Origin: CAYNUJ01 sp964573255
GTDB lineage: Bacteria; Bacteroidota; Ignavibacteria; Ignavibacteriales; Melioribacteraceae
Direction: 5' to 3'
DNA: 64,000 nt
Assembly: GCA_964573255.1 (NCBI GenBank)
Contig: CAZNJB010000015.1
Location: 10,216 to 74,215 of the forward strand
Shown: positions 8,632 to 17,727 of the stretch, piece by piece
Layout of the letters: each line of letters begins with the position of its first letter
Numbering within the stretch: position 1 is the stretch's first letter
Program-made: the position numbers and the translations under genes
Notes under the pieces: generated by a model
The model's database searches: none
Seen by the model: the letters and a program-made list of their open reading frames with translations, nothing else
What the model was told of the DNA's origin: nothing

Positions 8632-9204
8632 TTAAAATTTCCGCGAACCGGGTTTCACTAAGGGCTGATCAGTTTTACATATGGGGCATGCATCCGGCTC
8701 GTAAGACTTTACATCCATCTTAATAGTTGAGAACTGCTCAGTTCCAAAATTTACTTTACCGTTGCTTCTATCCACAATAAAACCAACGCCTACAGCCCTT
8801 GCCCCGTTTTCTTTAATTACATCAATAACTTCAAAAACAGAACCGCCGGTAGTTACAACATCTTCACATACAAGAACATTTTCACCGGGCTTGATTGAAA
8901 AACCACGGCGCAGTGTCATTTTACCATCTTCCCTTTCGGTAAAAATAAATCTCTTTCCCAATTGACGCGCAACTTCCTGACCCACTACAATTCCACCGAT
9001 CGCCGGAGAGATAACCGTATCAATTTCATAATCTTTGAAATGGGATGAAATAAGCTGGCATATTTCAGTTGTAAACTGAGTATATTGAAGCACTTTTGCA
9101 CATTGAAAATAACGGTCGCTGTGTTTACCTGATGTCAACAAAAAATGCCCTTCAAGAAGAGCATCGGTTTCTTTAAAAATCTGCAACAAGCTTTCTTCTG
9201 TCAT
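8632..9204 (-). CDS. pyrE: Orotate phosphoribosyltransferase
   Basis: Joins orotate to PRPP to give orotidine 5'-phosphate in de novo pyrimidine synthesis. The 190-residue protein has the PRPP-binding signature VLVCEDVVTTGGSV and the ISPAIGGIVVGQEVAR segment of the type I phosphoribosyltransferase fold. The C-terminal CPICKTDQP stretch is common in the PyrE group of anaerobes and archaea. It is the last gene of the clpC run, two bases after the pterin dehydratase gene. No other pyr gene is in the window. Confidence 0.93.
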   Translation of the reverse strand: MTEESLLQIFKETDALLEGHFLLTSGKHSDRYFQCAKVLQYTQFTTEICQLISSHFKDYEIDTVISPAIGGIVVGQEVARQLGKRFIFTEREDGKMTLRRGFSIKPGENVLVCEDVVTTGGSVFEVIDVIKENGARAVGVGFIVDRSNGKVNFGTEQFSTIKMDVKSYEPDACPICKTDQPLVKPGSRKF

Positions 9205-9206
9205 AC

Positions 9207-9485
9207 CTAAACTAATTTATTTATCAATTCAGCTAATTTAAAATCTTTTTCAGTTACTCCGCCTTCACTATGAGTAGATATCTTTATTAGGATTTTATTC
9301 CATGAATGGAGTAAAATATCTGGATGATGATCTAATTTTTCTGCCTCAATACCTATCTGCACCACAAAAGCAAGAGCCGAACTGAAGTTATTAGCCGTAA
9401 ACTCTTTAATTATGGCATTCTCCTGATAACTCCAGTCCGGCAAATTTTCTAATCTTTTTTCTATTTCGTTCACTTTTAAAAGCAT
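9207..9485 (-). CDS. phhB: Pterin-4a-carbinolamine dehydratase (DCoH/PhhB family)
   Basis: A 92-residue protein of the PCD/DCoH fold. The signature EKLDHHPDI with paired histidines, followed by W and the later ISTHSEGGVTEKDFKLA segment, is the family active-site pattern. These enzymes dehydrate 4a-hydroxytetrahydrobiopterin after aromatic amino-acid hydroxylation; in bacteria without a hydroxylase they may serve molybdopterin or other pterins. Its ATG overlaps the clpC stop by one base (TAATG), so it is translationally coupled to clpC. No phenylalanine hydroxylase is visible here, so the substrate is uncertain. Confidence 0.88.
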   Translation of the reverse strand: MLLKVNEIEKRLENLPDWSYQENAIIKEFTANNFSSALAFVVQIGIEAEKLDHHPDILLHSWNKILIKISTHSEGGVTEKDFKLAELINKLV

Positions 9486-11998
9486 TAATCCACCTTTTCC
9501 TCAGCAGGATTCTCTTTAGTCTCATCCTTAGTGGTTTTTGCCGGAGTTACTTTTTTATGAACGAAATAAAGTTCATCCTTTTTCTTATTAAATTTAACGA
9601 TAATCGTATCCCCTTCCTTGAAGTTATGATTCAGTAATTCTTCTGCAAGAGGATCTTCTATATATTTCTGAATAGCACGTTTTAACGGACGTGCGCCAAA
9701 TTTAGGATCAAACCCTTTATCTGCGAGGAAATTCAAGGCATTTTTATCAAGCTCAATCCTCATCTTATTTTCTTTCAAATTCTCTATTAATTCTTTCATC
9801 TCTATATTGATGATTTGCTTGATATCCTCTCTATCCAGATTCCTAAATACAATAGTTTCATCAATTCTATTTAAGAATTCCGGATTGAAGAGACGCTTCA
9901 TAGCATCTTCAACTGTACTCTTCAGGTTTTGATAGTCATCACCCGCATCATCGCCGGAAAAACCAAATGATCCGGTAGCTTTAATTTCCCTTGTTCCAAC
10001 GTTAGATGTCATAATAATTATTGTATTCTTGAAATCGACTCTTCTGCCGAGACTATCGGTTAATAAACCGTCATCCAAGACTTGCAATAAAATATTGAAG
10101 ACATCCTGATGAGCCTTTTCTATTTCGTCAAAGAGAACTACCGAATAAGGTTTCCTGCGTACTCTCTCTGTTAATTGACCGCCTTCTTCGTAACCAACAT
10201 ATCCAGGAGGCGCTCCAACGAGTCTGGAAACAGCATATTTTTCCATATACTCACTCATATCAATACGTATGAGTGCATCTTCAGAATCAAATAAATATCT
10301 CGCTAATTCCTTTGCTAATTCAGTTTTACCAACACCTGTTGGTCCTAAGAAAATAAAACTACCAATCGGTTTATTTGCTCGTTTTAATCCGGCTCTGGTT
10401 CTGCGAATAGCTTTTGTAAGTTTTATAATAGCTTCGTCCTGACCAACAATTCTTTCTTTTAGAGAATCTTCCATCCTGAGAAGCTTTTCAGTTTCGGCTT
10501 GAACAACACGTGTAACCGGAATGCCTGTCATCATCGAAACTACAGTTGCAATATCTTCTTCGGTAACATCATACACTTCATCTTTCATCTTATTTTCCCA
10601 CTCCCGTTTGGCTATTTCCAAATCTGATTGGAGTGTTCTTTCCTTATCTCTCAGTCTTGCAGCTTCTTCATAGTCCTGTTGTTTAACAACATTAATTTTC
10701 TGCTTCTTAATGTTTTCGATTTCTTCCTCAAGTTTCAATATTTCATCGGATACTTTAAAATTACCCATATGAACTCTTGAACCTGCTTCGTCAAGAACGT
10801 CAATAGCTTTATCGGGAAGGAATCTGTCCGTGATATATCTATCACTCAATTTCACCGCACTTTTTATTGCATCTTCCGAATAGCGAACGTGATGGTGTTC
10901 TTCGTATTTAAATTTGATAAAATTGAGTATTTCAATAGTTTCTTCCATACTTGGTGGTTCCACTATCACTTTTTGGAATCTTCTATCCAAAGCACCATCA
11001 GTTTCAATATACTTACGATATTCATCTAATGTCGTAGCTCCGATGCATTGAATTTCACCGCGCGCTAGTGCAGGTTTGAACATATTGGAAGCATCGAGAG
11101 AACCACTTGCACCGCCGGCACCAACTATAGTATGAAGTTCATCGATGAAAAGAATTACATCTTCGGCTTTTTCCAATTCATTCATCAAAGCTTTCATTCT
11201 TTCTTCGAATTGCCCGCGGTATTTTGTTCCTGCAACTAATCCCGCCAAATCGAGAGCAACTACACGCTTATCCTGCAATATTCTCGGTACTTTTCGGGTT
11301 ACAATCTTTAATGCAAGTCCTTCTGCTATTGCAGTCTTTCCGACACCCGGTTCTCCTATCAGCACAGGATTATTTTTCTTTCTTCTCGAAAGAACCTGAG
11401 CTACCCTTTCAATTTCCTTCTCACGACCAATAACAGGATCGAGTTTATCTTCGGCAGCAAATTTTGTCAGATCTCTTCCGAAGTTATCGAGAACGGGTGT
11501 TTTAGTCCTTTCTGCTTTTTTAATTTGTGGAGGACTGATTTTTTTAGCGGCAGTACTGCCCCTTTGCGTAAGCAAATTATTTAATTCCGCTCTGGCACTT
11601 TCATAAGTTACATTAAATTGATGCAAAATTTGTGTTGCGATGTTATCTTCATCCCTGAGTAGGGATAAAAGAATATGTTCTGTACCGATAACATTCGATT
11701 TGTATATTTTTGATTCAATTTGCGTAATTTTAAGAACCTTTTCAGCCTGCTTTGTAAGCGGAATGTTTCCAATTGTTAATGTTCCTCCAGCAGAACGAAC
11801 CGTATCTTCGATCGCTTTTTTCAGTTTGATTAAATCTACATCTAAATTTCTTAGTATTCTTACTGCAATTCCTTGCCCTTCCCTAATAATACCAAGAAGC
11901 AAATGTTCTGTTCCTATATAATCGTGACCTAATCTTAAAGCTTCTTCTCTACTTAATCGAATTACTTCTTGAACTCTTTCGGAAAAATTACCATCCAT
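9485..11998 (-). CDS. clpC: ATP-dependent Clp protease ATPase subunit ClpC
   Basis: An 837-residue HSP100 unfoldase that feeds substrates to ClpP. The N-terminal double Clp_N repeat lies at about 1-145. The first AAA+ module has Walker A GEPGVGKT and Walker B VILFIDELHT, a UVR/coiled-coil linker (KQQDYEEAARLRDKE) defines it as ClpC rather than ClpA or ClpB, and the second AAA+ module has Walker A GPTGVGKT. The C-terminal D2-small domain ends in a charged lysine/glutamate tail. No mcsAB or ctsR genes accompany it, unlike in Firmicutes, so control is probably different. It leads the clpC-phhB-pyrE run. Confidence 0.96.
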   Translation of the reverse strand: MDGNFSERVQEVIRLSREEALRLGHDYIGTEHLLLGIIREGQGIAVRILRNLDVDLIKLKKAIEDTVRSAGGTLTIGNIPLTKQAEKVLKITQIESKIYKSNVIGTEHILLSLLRDEDNIATQILHQFNVTYESARAELNNLLTQRGSTAAKKISPPQIKKAERTKTPVLDNFGRDLTKFAAEDKLDPVIGREKEIERVAQVLSRRKKNNPVLIGEPGVGKTAIAEGLALKIVTRKVPRILQDKRVVALDLAGLVAGTKYRGQFEERMKALMNELEKAEDVILFIDELHTIVGAGGASGSLDASNMFKPALARGEIQCIGATTLDEYRKYIETDGALDRRFQKVIVEPPSMEETIEILNFIKFKYEEHHHVRYSEDAIKSAVKLSDRYITDRFLPDKAIDVLDEAGSRVHMGNFKVSDEILKLEEEIENIKKQKINVVKQQDYEEAARLRDKERTLQSDLEIAKREWENKMKDEVYDVTEEDIATVVSMMTGIPVTRVVQAETEKLLRMEDSLKERIVGQDEAIIKLTKAIRRTRAGLKRANKPIGSFIFLGPTGVGKTELAKELARYLFDSEDALIRIDMSEYMEKYAVSRLVGAPPGYVGYEEGGQLTERVRRKPYSVVLFDEIEKAHQDVFNILLQVLDDGLLTDSLGRRVDFKNTIIIMTSNVGTREIKATGSFGFSGDDAGDDYQNLKSTVEDAMKRLFNPEFLNRIDETIVFRNLDREDIKQIINIEMKELIENLKENKMRIELDKNALNFLADKGFDPKFGARPLKRAIQKYIEDPLAEELLNHNFKEGDTIIVKFNKKKDELYFVHKKVTPAKTTKDETKENPAEEKVD

Positions 11999-12221
11999 GT
12001 TAAATGACCTTTATATTTTTAATTTTTTTCACATCTTCATAACAATAAAAACGAAGAAATTGTTTCCTAAAATACGCATAGAATGTGCTTAATTCAAGGA
12101 GAATTAATAATCGATTATTTTTCCATTTTTTTTATTTTTCCTTAAAATTTATTGTAATATATAGAACAGTTTAATAATTTTACTTAGAAATTATAAAAAT
12201 TAACTAAGTGAGGAATCAAAA
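11999..12221. other. Divergent intergenic region between clpC and floA
   Basis: This 223-base AT-rich stretch must hold both promoters. I see no exact TAnnTTTG element on either strand. A GTGAGGA ribosome-binding site precedes the floA ATG at 12222. Long runs of T on the plus strand near 12120-12150 stand out but do not form a clear terminator. Confidence 0.4.
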
Positions 12222-13220
12222 ATGGATGTTGCAAGTGGACTGTCGTTAGTAATAATAATTATTTCCGTCTTAATTTTGGCAATAATTATTTATTTTGTTC
12301 CAATCGGGTTATTTATTACTGCTTACTTTTCCGGCGTTAAACTGAAAATTTTCAAAGATTTGGTTGGAATGCGGTTAAGAAAAGTTTCTCCTTATGCAAT
12401 TGTTAGAAGCTTGATTTCTGCAACAAAAGCGGGTTTAAATCTCGATACGGGTTTATTGGAAGCCCATTATTTAGCCGGAGGTAACGTACAAAATGTTGTT
12501 AATGCATTAATTTCAGCAAATAAAGCAAATTTAGATCTATCATTTAAGGAAGCCACTGCAATTGATCTTGCAGGACGAGATGTTTTGGAGGCAGTTAGAA
12601 TGTCTGTTCTCCCAAAAGTAATTGAAACCCCGGTTGTCTCTGCAGTAGCAAAGGATGGTATTCAGTTAAAAGCTATTGCAAGAATAACAGTCCGAGCAAA
12701 TTTGGAAAGATTAGTTGGTGGTGCCGGAGAAGCAACAATTCTCGCCCGTGTTGGCGAAGGAATTGTTTCTACTATCGGTTCGAGTGAAAGCCATAAACAC
12801 GTTCTCGAAAATCCCGACAGCATCAGTAAAGTGGTTCTCAAAAAAGGATTGGATGCAGGAACCGCATTTGAAATTCTTTCGATTGATATAGCCGATGTGG
12901 ACGTAGGAACAAATATAGGTGCTATTCTTCAAGCCGATCAAGCGGAAGCAGACCTAAAAGTTGCCCGTGCAAAGGCAGAAGAAAGAAGAGCAGCCGCTGT
13001 GGCAACTGAACAAGAAATGAAAGCTGAAGTGGCTAAGATGAGAGCTAAAGTTGTTGAAGCAGAAGCTGAAATTCCAAAAGCTATGGCCGAAGCTTTCCGT
13101 AGTGGAAATTTAGGAATAATGGACTATTACAGATTGAAAAATATTCAAGCAGATACCGAAATGAGAAGTTCAATAGCAAAACCTGAAGATAAAGATAAAG
13201 GCGATAAGAATAATGGATAG
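12222..13220 (+). CDS. floA: Flotillin-like protein FloA
   Basis: A 332-residue membrane scaffold of the FloA (YqfA) family. A hydrophobic hairpin lies at about residues 5-35, an SPFH domain follows (AVRMSVLPKVIETPVVSAVAKDG segment), and a long helical, alanine/glutamate-rich coiled coil occupies about 230-310. Bacterial flotillins organise fluid membrane microdomains and affect protease, signalling and cell-wall complexes. It heads an operon with two genes that overlap it in sequence by eight bases each. In Firmicutes floA is next to an nfeD gene; here nfeD lies far away at 41645. Confidence 0.92.
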   Translation: MDVASGLSLVIIIISVLILAIIIYFVPIGLFITAYFSGVKLKIFKDLVGMRLRKVSPYAIVRSLISATKAGLNLDTGLLEAHYLAGGNVQNVVNALISANKANLDLSFKEATAIDLAGRDVLEAVRMSVLPKVIETPVVSAVAKDGIQLKAIARITVRANLERLVGGAGEATILARVGEGIVSTIGSSESHKHVLENPDSISKVVLKKGLDAGTAFEILSIDIADVDVGTNIGAILQADQAEADLKVARAKAEERRAAAVATEQEMKAEVAKMRAKVVEAEAEIPKAMAEAFRSGNLGIMDYYRLKNIQADTEMRSSIAKPEDKDKGDKNNG

Positions 13221-13659
13221 TTTTTTTGATTATATAATATTGATTTTTTTCATTATTAGTATGCTGAGTTCACTTTTAAAGCGAAGGAAAAAACCGCCGG
13301 TGGAACCAAGTACCGGCGGTGATTTTTCTTTCGAAAACGAAAATATTGATGAATCTAGGCATTTAGATTCTTCTCAATCTAAAGATTATAAAGCTCTTGA
13401 GTATAATATCGAAACTTCAAAAAATTACTCTGATACTAATAAATCACCTTTTACTGATAAAATTTCAGAACAAATAAATACTCATCAAAGCTACGGTGGA
13501 AGAGATAATTTTCCTGAATTAAAATCAATGGAAAGTGAATACTACAACAAGCGTGCACAAGATCTCCGTATAAAACTCCAAAATCCAGAATCCTTTCGCG
13601 ATTATTATATTGTTTCCGAATTGTTGAATAAACCGCTCGGATTGAGGGAAGATGGCTAA
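13213..13659 (+). CDS. Small membrane-anchored hypothetical protein
   Basis: A 148-residue protein I do not recognise. It has one N-terminal transmembrane segment (about residues 5-21, rich in I, L and F), a basic stop-transfer patch (LLKRRKKPP), then a polar, low-complexity region rich in Ser, Asp, Asn and Lys. A more ordered C-terminus follows (RAQDLRIKLQNPESFRDYYIV), resembling a short helical docking segment. It overlaps floA by eight bases and the helicase gene by eight bases, so it is made with them. A role as a membrane adaptor is a guess. Confidence 0.7.
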   Translation: MDSFFDYIILIFFIISMLSSLLKRRKKPPVEPSTGGDFSFENENIDESRHLDSSQSKDYKALEYNIETSKNYSDTNKSPFTDKISEQINTHQSYGGRDNFPELKSMESEYYNKRAQDLRIKLQNPESFRDYYIVSELLNKPLGLREDG

Positions 13660-15646
13660 AAAATATGTTTTGAAAAGAACATCTTCTATTCCAGTCAAAC
13701 AGAAAGTTGACGAATCAAAATTTGAAATTGACTACCGCGGAGAATTAAATAATTCTCAGTACGAGGCGGCATCTGCCGTTGAAGGCAATTATTTGGTTAT
13801 TGCAGGTGCCGGAACAGGCAAAACAAGAACACTGGTTTACAGAGTAGCAAGATTAATTGAACTGGGATATAATCCCAAATCAATACTTCTATTAACATTT
13901 ACAAGAAAAGCAGCTAGAGAAATGATGAACCGTGCTGCCGTGCTCCTGGATAACCGCTGCGCTAAAATCAATGGTGGCACTTTTCATTCATTCGCAAATT
14001 TAACTCTAAGAAAATACCATAAATTCATTAATCTCGATCCCAATTTTACAATACTCGATCAATCCGATAGTGAAGATGTTATAAATTTAATCAGAGCTCA
14101 GTTGAATCTTCACCAGAAGAAAAAGAGATTCCCAAATAAAGCCACAATAAATAAAATCTTTAGTTTAAGCGTTAATACAGGAAGAAGCGTAGAGGAAATA
14201 TTACTTAACGATTATACACATTTTGAAGAACATCTGGATAACTTAATACAAATCAAGCAGATATATGAATCATATAAATACAAAAATAGTCTTTTAGATT
14301 ATGATGATTTACTAATTTATTTAAGAAAATTTTTGGAAGATTATGGCTCCGGTGCTAAAACATTATTGAGCAATATTCAATTCATTATGGTAGATGAATA
14401 CCAGGATACCAACAAACTGCAAGCCGATATTGTTAAGGGATTATCCCAGATAAACAATAATGTTATGGTTGTTGGAGATGATTCACAATCTATTTATTCC
14501 TTCCGGGGAGCAAACTTTAAAAATATAATGGAATTCCCTAAATTATTTTCGAATGTGAAAATTATAAAATTGGAAGAGAATTACCGGAGCACACAAGAAA
14601 TATTAAATTTTGCTAACCACATTATTGAATCTGCCATAGAGAAATATCCCAAATTTCTTTTTACACGCAAGAAAGACGGAGAAATTCCGGCCATAATTTC
14701 CGCTTCAAATGAAAATATGCAGAGTAGATTTATCGTTGAAAGGATTCTTGAACTGCGTGAAGAAGGTGTTCCGCTAAATGATATGGCTATTCTCTTTCGT
14801 GCATCTTTTATGTCGTTCGATCTCGAAATTGAATTGAACAAAGCGAATATACCATATATTAAATTCGGCGGAATGAAATTTATCGAAACTTCCCATATCA
14901 AAGATTTACTCGCCTTTTTGCGTATTGCAGAAAATCCCAAAGATTTTGTCAGCTGGTACAGAGTTCTTTTACTTCACGAAGGAATTGGACCTAAAACCGC
15001 TCAACGAATTTTAGACGATATTTCATTAAATAAGATTACTTTAAATAAGAATGTTGAAGCAATTACCGAAAGAAAGTATAAAGATAATGTCTATTCTTTA
15101 ATTAATTTACTTTCAAATTTGCGTAATAATTATTCTTCCCCATCGGATATTATTGAAGTTGCACTGCAGTATTATTTCCCATTGTTTAAATCGAAATATG
15201 ATGATTTTAATAAGAGAAATAAAGACCTCGAAATATTTGCCAATATTGTGCACGAATATAAATCACTTGAGGATTTACTGACAGATATGGCATTGGATCC
15301 ACCAACTGATAGCGTAATAGATGTTGAAGCAACAAACAAAGAGAAAGAAATTTTAACTCTTTCCACAATTCATTCCGCAAAGGGACTCGAATGGCATACT
15401 GTATTTATTTTGCACGCTTTGGAAGGATACTTCCCATCATCTCAATCATTCGAAAAAACTGAAACTTTGGAAGAAGAAAGACGGTTGATGTATGTTGCCG
15501 TAACTCGCGCAAAGCAGAATTTATACGTCTGTTATCCTATGCATATATTCGACAGACATAATGGATTTACCATTGCAAAACCGTCAAGATTTATAGCCGA
15601 TGTAGATGACGAGTTAGCTGAAGAATGGCTTTTGGAAGAAGGATGA
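13652..15646 (+). CDS. UvrD/PcrA-family superfamily 1 DNA helicase
   Basis: A 664-residue 3'-5' helicase. The motifs appear in order: Q-motif region LNNSQYEAAS, Walker A GAGTGKT, motif Ia TFTRKAAREM, Walker B VDEYQDTN, motif III GDDSQSIYSFRGA, motif IV ENYRST, motif V TIHSAKGLEW and motif VI VAVTRAKQNLYV. The length fits PcrA/UvrD more than RecB or AddA, and there is no nuclease domain. Such enzymes act in nucleotide excision repair, mismatch repair or removal of RecA filaments. Coupling to floA through overlapping genes is probably a lineage habit, not evidence of a shared function. Confidence 0.92.
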   Translation: MAKKYVLKRTSSIPVKQKVDESKFEIDYRGELNNSQYEAASAVEGNYLVIAGAGTGKTRTLVYRVARLIELGYNPKSILLLTFTRKAAREMMNRAAVLLDNRCAKINGGTFHSFANLTLRKYHKFINLDPNFTILDQSDSEDVINLIRAQLNLHQKKKRFPNKATINKIFSLSVNTGRSVEEILLNDYTHFEEHLDNLIQIKQIYESYKYKNSLLDYDDLLIYLRKFLEDYGSGAKTLLSNIQFIMVDEYQDTNKLQADIVKGLSQINNNVMVVGDDSQSIYSFRGANFKNIMEFPKLFSNVKIIKLEENYRSTQEILNFANHIIESAIEKYPKFLFTRKKDGEIPAIISASNENMQSRFIVERILELREEGVPLNDMAILFRASFMSFDLEIELNKANIPYIKFGGMKFIETSHIKDLLAFLRIAENPKDFVSWYRVLLLHEGIGPKTAQRILDDISLNKITLNKNVEAITERKYKDNVYSLINLLSNLRNNYSSPSDIIEVALQYYFPLFKSKYDDFNKRNKDLEIFANIVHEYKSLEDLLTDMALDPPTDSVIDVEATNKEKEILTLSTIHSAKGLEWHTVFILHALEGYFPSSQSFEKTETLEEERRLMYVAVTRAKQNLYVCYPMHIFDRHNGFTIAKPSRFIADVDDELAEEWLLEEG

Positions 15647-15674
15647 GGAGCGGATTAAATCCACTCCCCTTTTA
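15647..15674 (+). terminator. Intrinsic terminator after the helicase gene
   Basis: GGAG-C-GGAT and ATCC-A-CTCC form a nine-position stem with one C/A mismatch and a three-base loop, followed by CCTTTTAT. It starts directly after the TGA stop. The convergent M14 peptidase gene ends at 15675. Confidence 0.55.
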
Positions 15675-17717
15675 TCACTTCAATAAAATCATTTTTCTAA
15701 TTTTTGTATTATTACCAAATGTCAATTGATAATAATATATTCCTGAAGGTAAATCAGATGCGTCAAATTTAACTTCGTGAACACCGGGAGTTGAGGGTTC
15801 ATCTAAAAGCACCGCAACTTCCCTACCAAGTATATCATAAACCTTAAGCTTTACATTTTCTGTAAAACTTGAATTGGCAGTTGTATTGTTACTATTTGAA
15901 TTATGATACTCAGCGGGTATCTTATATTTAATAGTTGTAATAAAATCACCCGACTTAGTACCCTTTCCAAATGGATTGGGATAATTCTGAGACAATTCAA
16001 ATTCACTCGGTTGAAATTCAACAGATGCAATTTGGCTGTATTCAAACTGTCCGCTGTAATCAATTTGTTTCAGTCTAAATTCATATAAGCCAGACTGCAG
16101 TGGTTTATATTTGAAACTGTAACTATTTATTTCCGTTGAATTACCTTTCCCTTCAACAAAACCGATAATTTTGAAATCGGATTCGTTTTGTCTCATCTCA
16201 ACTTCAAATCCGCGGTTATTAATTTCAGTTGCAGTTTTCCAATTTAAAAGGATTTCCTCATTGTCACTCGCTGCTGTAAATGAAGTCAATTCAACCGGAA
16301 CGGGATTCGAGGGTTCCAACATTACATCAAGAGTTGAAGTACCTCCTTCATCAACAACAACATTATTAACTGTTAATGATTGATAACCTTCAGCACTGAA
16401 GGTAAGTGTATAAGTTCCTCCTTTTAATAAACGAATATAAAAGCCGGTTGAAGGATCTGTTACAGCCTCTGAACTGTCGGCATCATGATTTTCAATTGTA
16501 ATTTTCGCATATAAAGGATTTCCGCTTACATCGGTTACCTTTCCTCTAATACCCCTTAATGCGAATTTCATATAATTGATTAATGACCTGTGATTATAAT
16601 CCCACAATTGGGGCAATTGAGAAGCAGGCAGTAATTTAATATCTGATAACTCAATTGTAGTTTCTCTACCATGATGAAAGTAGGTGAAATAATCTTGTCT
16701 TCCACCGAAAATCGGATACCAGTCCCAGCCGTTAGTAATACCGTCGTTAAATCCGCTCATATAAGTTGATGGACTGTAAGCCTGGGCAGTATCTGCATAA
16801 GCATGACTTAAATACTGGAACCAATCGTCATCCGGATGCCTCCTGAACCAAGTATCCCAAGGATAATTTACAACTTCTGCTCCACCATGAAAATTAGCGG
16901 AAAGTACAAAATTATTATCCTGAGCTATATTCATCATTGCTATTGTTTCCGGCTGCCAAGTTCCGGTTGGGTTCGGTCCTTCATCTGGATCAGGGAAATT
17001 ACGGTTCAAATCATATCCGTTTGCATTCGAACGTGTTGCACCGTTTACGGTATAATTACCTGATTTGTATGTCCCGTCGGGATTAGCCAATGGATTAATC
17101 CATATTTCCAAATTATTCACCAAATAAGTTGCTTCACTGTCAACGGAATAATTTGAAAGCAGATAATCTATTAGCCTTAACATTAACACGTATCCTGTTG
17201 TTTCATCCCCATGAATAGTTGATGAATACATAAACTGAGGTTCAGGTTCACGCTGCGCAACATTATCCGATATTTTAACAAATAATATTTTTCTGTTTTG
17301 AACCGTACTGCCAGCTTCAACCAGCTGGCAGATATCGGGATAATTATTCGCAAAATCATTCATCATTTGAACATAAGTATCATAAGTTGGATACGCATTC
17401 CAATCTTTTAGTTCTTCAGGTGAGTTGGCCATTTTTACATAGCCAACATCACCTGGTTTGGGTAAAATCACCGGATAAATTTTCAGAGTAAGCAAATTAA
17501 AATATTCTTCTTTATTTGCATATCCGTAAATCCAGTCTTTATCAACTTTGTCTATAGAAATCTTCCTCGTTAATTCACTAAGTATAACAGATGAATTAAA
17601 GGGAATTTTAAAATAGACTTCTCTATTCTTTTCAAAGTATTTTTCGTCTATTCCTTGTCCCATTAAAAGAGAACAAGAAATAATAAATGACAAAAAGTAT
17701 AATAACATCTTCGACAT
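15675..17717 (-). CDS. Secreted M14 zinc carboxypeptidase with T9SS sorting domain
   Basis: A 680-residue exported enzyme. After a signal peptide (MSKMLLYFLSFIISCSLLMG) and a short propeptide comes an M14 catalytic domain at about 90-385. It has the zinc motif STIHGDETTG, a later SANFHGGAEVVNYPWD segment with the third ligand region, and TTIELSD supplying the catalytic glutamate. A carboxypeptidase-regulatory-like beta domain (about 386-465) and a PVELTSFTA domain follow. The C-terminal Por/T9SS sorting domain begins at LSQNYPNPFGKG. It probably acts as a cell-surface or released peptidase that supplies amino acids. It lies 10 bases after the trypsin-like protease gene, so both are likely coexpressed. 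Confidence 0.92.
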   Translation of the reverse strand: MSKMLLYFLSFIISCSLLMGQGIDEKYFEKNREVYFKIPFNSSVILSELTRKISIDKVDKDWIYGYANKEEYFNLLTLKIYPVILPKPGDVGYVKMANSPEELKDWNAYPTYDTYVQMMNDFANNYPDICQLVEAGSTVQNRKILFVKISDNVAQREPEPQFMYSSTIHGDETTGYVLMLRLIDYLLSNYSVDSEATYLVNNLEIWINPLANPDGTYKSGNYTVNGATRSNANGYDLNRNFPDPDEGPNPTGTWQPETIAMMNIAQDNNFVLSANFHGGAEVVNYPWDTWFRRHPDDDWFQYLSHAYADTAQAYSPSTYMSGFNDGITNGWDWYPIFGGRQDYFTYFHHGRETTIELSDIKLLPASQLPQLWDYNHRSLINYMKFALRGIRGKVTDVSGNPLYAKITIENHDADSSEAVTDPSTGFYIRLLKGGTYTLTFSAEGYQSLTVNNVVVDEGGTSTLDVMLEPSNPVPVELTSFTAASDNEEILLNWKTATEINNRGFEVEMRQNESDFKIIGFVEGKGNSTEINSYSFKYKPLQSGLYEFRLKQIDYSGQFEYSQIASVEFQPSEFELSQNYPNPFGKGTKSGDFITTIKYKIPAEYHNSNSNNTTANSSFTENVKLKVYDILGREVAVLLDEPSTPGVHEVKFDASDLPSGIYYYQLTFGNNTKIRKMILLK

Positions 17718-17727
17718 CAGAAATTCC

